From Hyphomicrobiales bacterium (GTDB lineage Bacteria; Pseudomonadota; Alphaproteobacteria; Rhizobiales; JAJFHB01), in contig JAJFHL010000094.1 of NCBI GenBank assembly GCA_021775615.1, forward strand, positions 1-45,817: DNA of 45,817 nt, written 5' to 3'. Position numbers and translations under genes: made by a program. Of the stretch, positions 40,083 to 45,817 are shown piece after piece; position 1 is the first letter of the stretch; each line of letters starts with the position of its first letter. The notes beneath the pieces are model-generated. The model made no database searches. It saw only the letters and a list, made by a program, of their open reading frames with translations, and was not told where the DNA came from.

Positions 40083-40724
40083 ATGAGCCCGGGAAAATTT
40101 ATTACCTTCGAAGGCGGGGAGGGGACCGGGAAATCCACCCATGTCGCCGCCCTCGCCACCCGCTTGCACGAAGCCGGCAGGGCCGTGCTCCAGACCCGGG
40201 AACCCGGCGGCACGCCGGAGGCTGAACGGATCCGGGCTCTCCTTGTATCGGGCGATGCCGACCGCTGGTCACCGCAGGCGGAAGCCCTGTTGAACTACGC
40301 CGCCAGGGATCACCATTTGCGCACCAGCATCAGACCCGCGATGGAACGGGGGACCTGGGTCCTGTGCGACAGATACACCGACTCGACGCGCGCCTATCAG
40401 GGCGCCGCCGGCCGTGTCGACGGTGAGTTGCTTGACGCACTGGAGAGCCACATCGTCGGCGACACCTTTCCAGATCTTACCTTCGTCCTCGACCTTGATC
40501 CGCGGGTTGGTCTCGAGCGTGCCGCTGAACGTGCAGCGCCGCCTGACGAAAAGGAGGACCGGTTCGAGGGCAAGGGCCTTCAGTTTCACCAGCAACTGCG
40601 ACAGGCTTTCCTCGACATCGCCGGCGCGCATCCCGAGCGGTGTGTCCTCGTGAACGCGGACAAATCGCGCGAAGAAGTGGCCGAATTCATCTGGGATACG
40701 GTTGTCAGCCGCCTCGCACCCTGA
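40083..40724 (+). CDS. tmk: Thymidylate kinase
   Basis: 213 aa, typical length. The P-loop FEGGEGTGKSTH lies at residues 8-19, the DR(Y/F) motif is VLCDRYTDSTRAYQGAAG, and the LID region is around APPDEKEDRFEGKG. It phosphorylates dTMP to dTDP in the cytoplasm. The order dac - tmk - holB - metG is a familiar alphaproteobacterial arrangement. Confidence 0.96.
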   Translation: MSPGKFITFEGGEGTGKSTHVAALATRLHEAGRAVLQTREPGGTPEAERIRALLVSGDADRWSPQAEALLNYAARDHHLRTSIRPAMERGTWVLCDRYTDSTRAYQGAAGRVDGELLDALESHIVGDTFPDLTFVLDLDPRVGLERAAERAAPPDEKEDRFEGKGLQFHQQLRQAFLDIAGAHPERCVLVNADKSREEVAEFIWDTVVSRLAP

Positions 40725-40738
40725 TATCCGCTTAGTCC

Positions 40739-41845
40739 ATGGATGAGGTGCCTGAAAGCGACCGGCTGTTGGACTTTCCGCATCCGCGCGAGCAATCAGA
40801 ATTGATCGGTCACAAGAGCGCGGAACAGCGTCTGCTGAAAGCCTATGTGGGTGGCAAGGCCCATCATGCATGGATTCTTGGTGGCACCCGAGGAATTGGC
40901 AAGGCAACGCTCGCCTACAGGTTCGCGCGCTTCGCCCTCAAACACCCCGATCCGGCCGCGTTTAGCGACAATGCTCCCGCAACTCTTCATGTCTCCCCGG
41001 ACGATCCGGTGTTCAGGCGAGTGGCCAGCGAAGGACATTCAGATGTATTCGTCGCGCGCCGCAACTACGACCTGAAGGCCAAACGGCTCCGCACCGAAAT
41101 CTCGGCCGAAACCATTCGCAAGACAACGCGGTTCTTCAGCCGGACTGCGGGCGAGGGGGGATGGCGCATCTGCATCGTGGATGCGGCCGACGATATGAAC
41201 AAGACGGCGGCCAACGCACTGCTAAAGGTGCTTGAAGAACCACCTGCACGTGCGCTCTTCGTCCTTGTTGCCCATGCACCGGGCCGGCTGCTGCCGACAA
41301 TACGCTCACGCTGCATAAGCCTCCACCTGCACGGCCTTGCGCCGGACGACCTCGCCACCGTTGTCCAGAAACACGGCGGCCAGGGCGATGTGTCGGATCT
41401 GCCGGAACTCGCCACGCTCTCGCGCGGCAGTCCGGGCCGCGCGCTCGCCCTTTCGCACGGCAAGGTCTGGAGCAACTTTCGCGACTTCACACAACTGCTC
41501 ACCACGCTTCCAGGCGCTGACCACAAAACCTGCATGGCTTTTGCCGAGAAGCTCGGAGCCCGCGGCGCCGAGGCCGACTTCCGTCTGTTCTTCGAGCTGC
41601 TTTCGGACTGGCTGGCGGCCAGCATCCGCCGCCGCGCAACCAGCCCTGCCGATGCGGTCGCGCTCTCGGCGTCGCAATGGACGGACCGCGCCATGCCGCA
41701 AAACCGGCTGGGCGCCTGGTCGGAAGCCTGGCAGAAAATCACGCATTCCATTGCACAGACAAATGCCCTAAACCTCGACCGCAAACAGACGGTCTTGCAG
41801 GCGATTCACACTATTGAACAGGCTGCGGCGCCCTCGATGCGGTAG
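40739..41845 (+). CDS. holB: DNA polymerase III subunit delta'
   Basis: 368 aa, 14 bp after tmk. It shows the AAA+ clamp-loader fold: [44 protein letters not shown], with a degenerate Walker A ([10 protein letters not shown], about residues 48-57). [28 protein letters not shown] holds the Walker B and SRC region, and [15 protein letters not shown] is the arginine-finger SRC motif. It is part of the replication clamp loader. Confidence 0.95.
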   Translation: MDEVPESDRLLDFPHPREQSELIGHKSAEQRLLKAYVGGKAHHAWILGGTRGIGKATLAYRFARFALKHPDPAAFSDNAPATLHVSPDDPVFRRVASEGHSDVFVARRNYDLKAKRLRTEISAETIRKTTRFFSRTAGEGGWRICIVDAADDMNKTAANALLKVLEEPPARALFVLVAHAPGRLLPTIRSRCISLHLHGLAPDDLATVVQKHGGQGDVSDLPELATLSRGSPGRALALSHGKVWSNFRDFTQLLTTLPGADHKTCMAFAEKLGARGAEADFRLFFELLSDWLAASIRRRATSPADAVALSASQWTDRAMPQNRLGAWSEAWQKITHSIAQTNALNLDRKQTVLQAIHTIEQAAAPSMR

Positions 41846-41886
41846 CACGGGCGCACGCGGTTGATCCCCTGAAATCTGGAACACTT

Positions 41887-43440
41887 ATGTCAGACCCGAA
41901 GAGATTCTATATCTCCACAGCGATTTCCTACCCCAACGGGCCGCCCCACATTGGCCACGCCTATGAGGCTATGGCAACGGATGCGCTTGCCCGTTTCAAG
42001 CGGCATGACGGTTATGATGTCTTCTTTCTGACGGGCACCGACGAGCATGGCATCAAGATGTTGCAGACGGCAAAAGCGGAAGGGTTGGCCGCCCGCGAAC
42101 TGGCCGACCGTAACACGCCGAAGTTCCAGGAGATGGTCGCCGCCCTCAATTGCTCCAATGACGACTTCATCCGCACCATCGAGGACCGTCACAAGGCCTC
42201 GTCGCAGGAAATCTGGCGCCGCATGGCGGCCAACGGAGACATCTATCTCGACACCTATGCCGGTTGGTATTCGGTACGTGACGAAGCCTACTACGATGAG
42301 AGTGAGCTGACCGGAGGGGAGGGCACCGAGAAGCTATCGCCTCAGGGCACGCCGGTGGAATGGGTTGAAGAGGAAAGCTACTTCTTCAAGCTGTCCGACT
42401 ATCAGGACAAACTGCTCACGCATTACGAAAACAACCCGGACTTCATAGGACCCGACGCCAGACGCAACGAGGTGGTCAGCTTCGTCAAGGGCGGCCTCAA
42501 CGACCTGTCCGTATCGCGCACCACGTTCGACTGGGGCATTCCGGTACCCGGCGACGAACGCCACATCATGTATGTCTGGGTCGATGCCCTGACCAATTAC
42601 ATCACGGGCGCCGGTTTTCCCGACACCGAAAGCGCCTCCTACAAAAAATTCTGGCCGGCGGATGTTCACGTCATCGGCAAGGACATCGTGCGCTTTCATG
42701 CTGTCTACTGGCCGGCCTTCCTGATGTCGGCCAAACTTGAACTGCCGAAACGGGTTTTCGCCCATGGGTTCCTGTTCAACCGCGGCGAGAAAATGTCGAA
42801 GTCGGTCGGCAACGTGATCGACCCCTTCGCCTTGTGTAACCATTATGGCGTCGATCCGGTGCGTTACTTCTTCATGCGCGAAGTGCCGTTCGGACAGGAC
42901 GGCAACTACGGTCATGAGGCCATCGTCAACCGCATCAACGCCGATCTCGCGAACGATTTCGGCAACCTCGCACAACGCTCGCTGTCGATGATTGCGAAGA
43001 ACTGCGGCGGCGCGGTTCCGCAACCCGGCGCTTTTTCGGACGCCGACCGCGAACTTCTGGAGCAGACCGACGGTCTGCTCACAAAGACACGTGCCGCAAT
43101 GGACGTTCAGGCCATCCACACCGCACTCGGCGCTATCTGGGATGTCGTCGCACAGGCCAACCGGTACTTCGCCGGACAGGAACCGTGGGCTCTCAAGAAG
43201 ACCGACCCTGATCGGATGAACACGGTGCTTTACGTGACCGCCGAATGCGTGCGCCAACTGGCGGTGCTGGCACAGCCATTTGTGCCGTCATCCGCCGCCA
43301 AGATGCTTGACGTCCTGGCCGTGTCCGCCGAGGCGCGCAACTTCGACGCGCTTGGCGACGCGGGACGGCTCACGCCCGGCACGGCGCTTCCGGCGCCGAG
43401 CCCGGTGTTTCCACGATACGTCGAGCAGGACGCGGACTGA
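41887..43440 (+). CDS. metG: Methionyl-tRNA synthetase
   Basis: 517 aa cytoplasmic class I synthetase. The HIGH motif is [11 protein letters not shown] (about residues 18-28) and the KMSKS motif is [10 protein letters not shown]. The short zinc-free type, without the C-terminal tRNA-binding extension, is usual in alphaproteobacteria. PNGPPHIGH and DEHGIKM are further signatures. It lies between holB and tatD with small gaps. Confidence 0.97.
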   Translation: MSDPKRFYISTAISYPNGPPHIGHAYEAMATDALARFKRHDGYDVFFLTGTDEHGIKMLQTAKAEGLAARELADRNTPKFQEMVAALNCSNDDFIRTIEDRHKASSQEIWRRMAANGDIYLDTYAGWYSVRDEAYYDESELTGGEGTEKLSPQGTPVEWVEEESYFFKLSDYQDKLLTHYENNPDFIGPDARRNEVVSFVKGGLNDLSVSRTTFDWGIPVPGDERHIMYVWVDALTNYITGAGFPDTESASYKKFWPADVHVIGKDIVRFHAVYWPAFLMSAKLELPKRVFAHGFLFNRGEKMSKSVGNVIDPFALCNHYGVDPVRYFFMREVPFGQDGNYGHEAIVNRINADLANDFGNLAQRSLSMIAKNCGGAVPQPGAFSDADRELLEQTDGLLTKTRAAMDVQAIHTALGAIWDVVAQANRYFAGQEPWALKKTDPDRMNTVLYVTAECVRQLAVLAQPFVPSSAAKMLDVLAVSAEARNFDALGDAGRLTPGTALPAPSPVFPRYVEQDAD

Positions 43441-43445
43441 GCGCC

Positions 43446-44255
43446 ATGACGCCCTTCATCGTGGACAGCCACTGCCATCTCGATTTCCCCCAGTTGGCGG
43501 ACGATCTCGACGCCGTGATGACCCGGGCGAGCGATGCCGGCGTCGGTCTGATGGTGACGATTTCCACACGGGTCCATGAGTTCGACCGCATCCTTGCCAT
43601 CGCCGAACGCTATGACAATGTCTACTGCACCGTTGGCACCCACCCACACAACGCTGCCCAGGAGACCGATGTCACGGCACAGCACCTGATAAAGCTTGCC
43701 CGTCACCCCAAGGTGGTCGGCATCGGAGAAGCCGGTCTCGACTATTTCTACGACAACAGCCCGCGCGAACAGCAGGCCGCAAGTTTCCGGGTACACATCG
43801 AAGCGGCGCGCGAAACCGGACTGCCGGTCATCATCCACAGCCGCGACGCCGAAGACGACACGGCCGCCATTCTGGAAGACGAAATAGGGAAGGGGGCTTT
43901 CAAACCGCTTCTCCATTGCTTCAGTTCTGCCGCCCGGCTGGCCCAGCGGGGCGTGGCGATCGGCGCATATGTTTCGTTCTCAGGCATTCTGACTTTCAAT
44001 AAGGCTGAAGACCTGCGTAACGCGGCAAAGTCTGTCCCCATGGATCGGCTGCTGGTTGAGACCGACGCGCCTTACCTTGCGCCAATGCCGCACCGAGGAA
44101 AATCGAATGAGCCTGCGTTCGTTGTCCACACCCTGCGCAAGCTCGCCGAGGTTAAGCAAACCGGGGAACAGGAAATGGCGGCGCAGACCACCAGCAACTT
44201 CTTCGATCTGTTCTCCAAAATCCCACGAATGCCGGCGACATCGGTCGAGGTCTGA
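43446..44255 (+). CDS. tatD: TatD-family metal-dependent deoxyribonuclease
   Basis: 269 aa, 5 bp after metG. Metal ligands are seen in VDSHCHLDF (two His), GIGEAGLDYFYD (Glu), VIIHSRDAEDDT and LLHCFSS (His), and VETDAPYLAP (Asp). It is a TIM-barrel hydrolase acting on DNA ends or D-aminoacyl-tRNA-like substrates, with the exact role debated. Its location between metG and the MBL hydrolase is conserved in Rhizobiales. Confidence 0.95.
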   Translation: MTPFIVDSHCHLDFPQLADDLDAVMTRASDAGVGLMVTISTRVHEFDRILAIAERYDNVYCTVGTHPHNAAQETDVTAQHLIKLARHPKVVGIGEAGLDYFYDNSPREQQAASFRVHIEAARETGLPVIIHSRDAEDDTAAILEDEIGKGAFKPLLHCFSSAARLAQRGVAIGAYVSFSGILTFNKAEDLRNAAKSVPMDRLLVETDAPYLAPMPHRGKSNEPAFVVHTLRKLAEVKQTGEQEMAAQTTSNFFDLFSKIPRMPATSVEV

Positions 44256-44260
44256 AGCCC

Positions 44261-45067
44261 ATGCCGCTCAAGTTTACGATCTTGGGCTGCGGCTCGTCCG
44301 GCGGTGTCCCGCGCATCGGCGGTGACTGGGGGAGCTGCGACCCGGACAATCCGAAAAACCGCCGGCGGCGATGTTCTTTGCTTGCACAGAGGATTGGCCC
44401 GGACGGAATCACGAATGTTCTCATAGATACATCGCCGGACATGCGGGATCAGTTGCTCGATACCGGCGTAGGCTGGCTCGACGGCGTACTTTACACCCAC
44501 GACCATGCAGATCACATCCATGGTATCGACGATCTCAGAGTTGTCGCAATCAACGGACGCAAGCGGATTAACGTCTGGGCGGACGAACGCACATTCCAGA
44601 ACCTGAAAAAGCGCTTCGGATACTGTTTCGAACAACCCGCCGGCAGCGAGTATCCACCAATCTGCGAACCCCATACATTGACGCCCGGTGAACCCGTTAC
44701 AGTTTCAGGCCCTGGTGGAGATGTAACGGCAACTCCCTTTGACCAGTTGCATGGCAACATCCGCTCTCTCGGATTCCGCTTCGGGACATTTGCCTACTCA
44801 AGCGATCTGCACGACATGCCACCGGAAAGTCTGTCACATCTAGAACACCTCGATGTCTGGATCGTTGATGCGCTTCGCCAGACGCCACACCCGACACATC
44901 TTTCACTTTCACAAGCTCTCGAATGGATCGAACGTGTATCCCCAAAACGCGCCATCTTGACAAACATGCATGTCGACCTTGACTACGACACCCTCAGGCG
45001 TACGCTTCCAGCCAACGTCGAGCCGGCCTATGATGGGCTGACCATAGAGATGCACAGCCAAACCTGA
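44261..45067 (+). CDS. MBL-fold metallo-hydrolase (PhnP-like)
   Basis: 268 aa, 5 bp after tatD. FTILGCGSSGGVPRIGGDWGSCDP is the N-terminus of the PhnP/PqqB-like branch. The zinc motif is LYTHDHADHIHGIDDLR, with further ligands in AYSSDLHDMP and LTNMHVDLDYDTL. A cyclic-phosphodiesterase activity is plausible. It is a distant relative of the PqqB encoded at 28.9 kb but belongs to the housekeeping tatD neighbourhood. Confidence 0.92.
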   Translation: MPLKFTILGCGSSGGVPRIGGDWGSCDPDNPKNRRRRCSLLAQRIGPDGITNVLIDTSPDMRDQLLDTGVGWLDGVLYTHDHADHIHGIDDLRVVAINGRKRINVWADERTFQNLKKRFGYCFEQPAGSEYPPICEPHTLTPGEPVTVSGPGGDVTATPFDQLHGNIRSLGFRFGTFAYSSDLHDMPPESLSHLEHLDVWIVDALRQTPHPTHLSLSQALEWIERVSPKRAILTNMHVDLDYDTLRRTLPANVEPAYDGLTIEMHSQT

Positions 45068-45086
45068 ACGAACCTGGACCAGACCC

Positions 45087-45485
45087 ATGACCGACAAAGC
45101 CACAATCGACCTCTGCGAAAACGGACCAATGATCGTCAACACGGCAATGGTGATTGACGGAAAATCCGTGGAACCCGGCGCGGCCCTGTGCAGGTGCGGG
45201 CAGTCCGCAAACAAACCCTATTGCGACGGCAGCCACAACACTGCCGGCTTTGAAGATGCTGGAGCGGTGGAAGGCGCCACCGGAGACGATGGTCCCGTCG
45301 CGACGCTCACGGTGAAGCTCGCACAGAACGGTCCCATACTGTGTTCCGGACCGCTGACGGTACGCTCCGCCGACGGAAGCACAACACACGCGGCGAGCAG
45401 GGCCGCCCTGTGCCGCTGTGGTAAATCGGAAAGGAAGCCGTTCTGCGACGGTACGCACGGCAAGGTCGGCTTTGAGGCAGGTTGA
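45087..45485 (+). CDS. Double CDGSH iron-sulfur domain protein
   Basis: 132 aa with two CDGSH motifs: CRCGQSANKPYCDGSH near residues 35-50 and CRCGKSERKPFCDGTH near 111-126. Each gives the 3Cys-1His ligand set of a redox-active 2Fe-2S cluster. An N-terminal VNTAMVIDGK-like region precedes the first motif. There is no signal peptide, so it is cytoplasmic. The biological role in bacteria is largely unknown. It starts 19 bp after the MBL gene. Confidence 0.93.
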   Translation: MTDKATIDLCENGPMIVNTAMVIDGKSVEPGAALCRCGQSANKPYCDGSHNTAGFEDAGAVEGATGDDGPVATLTVKLAQNGPILCSGPLTVRSADGSTTHAASRAALCRCGKSERKPFCDGTHGKVGFEAG

Positions 45486-45563
45486 CCCGCTAACCCGCTA
45501 AATTGTTGAAAATTTTAGGGAAATCCGGCTACAGGGCACCTTTTGGGGATAGTGTATATTTTC

Positions 45564-45579
45564 CATAATATATATTATG
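45564..45579. promoter_or_regulatory. Perfect 16-bp AT palindrome, candidate operator
   Basis: CATAATATATATTATG is self-complementary over all 16 bases, in a GC-rich genome. It lies 98 bp before the DksA/TraR-type start, in the gap after the CDGSH gene. It may be an operator or part of a promoter for the downstream gene. Confidence 0.4.
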
Positions 45580-45676
45580 CGAATGATATCACAGCGCGGA
45601 GCGTTTCTCCCTGAGGTGACCACGGCCCCCACCCGCCGCAGCCGATATTGGGTGCGGCTTCACAGCGAGGTGGAAC

Positions 45677-45817
45677 ATGAGCGACCATCAAACCGCACAG
45701 CATCGAGACAAACTGCTGGCGATGAAAAAGGAACTTGTCGCTGAGTCTCACTCCACCGAGGATGCGCGCAAACCGGTTATGCTGGACCAGCAGTCGGTTG
45801 GCCGGCTTTCGCGCATG
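45677..45817 (+). CDS. DksA/TraR-family zinc-finger protein (5' part only)
   Basis: 47 codons from ATG 45677 to the window edge, with GAGGTGGAAC upstream. The N-terminal helix (HRDKLLAMKKELVAES) followed by VMLDQQSVGRLSRM is the hallmark of the short DksA/TraR-type regulators (ELDQ.SVGRLSRMD). These bind RNA polymerase through the secondary channel. The C4 zinc finger would lie beyond the window. Confidence 0.8.
   Translation, partial: MSDHQTAQHRDKLLAMKKELVAESHSTEDARKPVMLDQQSVGRLSRM

Noticed and set aside
38844-40169. 441-codon minus-strand open frame
   Set aside because: Fully antisense to the D,D-carboxypeptidase gene, which has all three active-site motifs.
1-45817. CRISPR arrays, transposases, phage genes, rRNA
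   Set aside because: No regularly spaced repeats, no DDE or recombinase motifs, and no rRNA-like sequence were seen on either strand.

Overview
The window looks like a chromosomal segment of a methylotrophic or alcohol-oxidising alphaproteobacterium, probably Hyphomicrobiales (Rhizobiales). Evidence: GC-rich coding, frequent ATGA stop/start overlaps, the housekeeping order rlpA - dacC-like - tmk - holB - metG - tatD - MBL hydrolase, and a large lanthanide/PQQ methanol-oxidation block. No rRNA, phage, transposase or CRISPR array is visible; there is one tRNA, tRNA-Ser(UGA). The genus cannot be fixed from sequence reading alone.

Left part (1-7.9 kb, mostly minus strand): an ECF sigma factor directly followed by a membrane-anchored von Willebrand factor A protein, then a TPR/SLOG-like/class III cyclase-like signalling protein and a truncated DUF2330 protein. 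A flavodoxin-like protein and a plus-strand amidase follow. The gap between the amidase and the convergent pentapeptide-repeat gene is filled by a nested, nearly symmetrical inverted-repeat element of about 260 bp.

Middle part (about 7.9-32.3 kb), the core of the window: a lanthanide-dependent methanol oxidation island. Its centre is xoxF-xoxG-xoxJ plus a CXXCW rhodanese-like gene on the minus strand. XoxF has the extra Asp that marks lanthanide enzymes, and a strong terminator-like hairpin separates xoxF from xoxG. Converging on it is a plus-strand transporter cluster: substrate-binding protein, YVTN beta-propeller, cupredoxin-like protein, ATPase, ABC-2 permease and exported protein. It corresponds to the PQQ-dehydrogenase-associated ABC system known as Lut in Methylorubrum and PedA1A2BC in Pseudomonas, which is implicated in lanthanide uptake. 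Divergent from it is a second ABC importer of the NitT/TauT type with a DUF3280-like lipid- or periplasm-directed protein. To the right of xoxF lie the 'quinoprotein relay' genes (a periplasmic metallo-hydrolase and a SoxYZ-like fusion), three secreted or membrane hypotheticals, an HExxH protein, and pqqA-B-C-D-E with a small exported protein at the end. At the left border is an unusual four-gene operon: Sel1 protein, MotA/TolQ/ExbB channel, ExbD-like protein with a YfaP-like beta domain, and a two-TM protein.

Right part (32.4-45.8 kb): a DUF1993 gene next to tRNA-Ser, a class II aldolase, a long-chain acyl-CoA ligase, a secreted Sel1 protein, and then cell-envelope and replication/translation housekeeping genes (rlpA, D,D-carboxypeptidase, tmk, holB, metG, tatD, MBL hydrolase), a double-CDGSH protein, and the start of a DksA/TraR-type gene.

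How it fits together (inference): PqqA-E make the cofactor, XoxF uses PQQ and a lanthanide in the periplasm, XoxG takes the electrons, XoxJ helps assembly, and the Lut/Ped-type and NitT-type transporters would move metal, metal chelate or cofactor. The MotA/ExbD-like motor and the exported hypotheticals are the least explained parts and the best candidates for undescribed biology.
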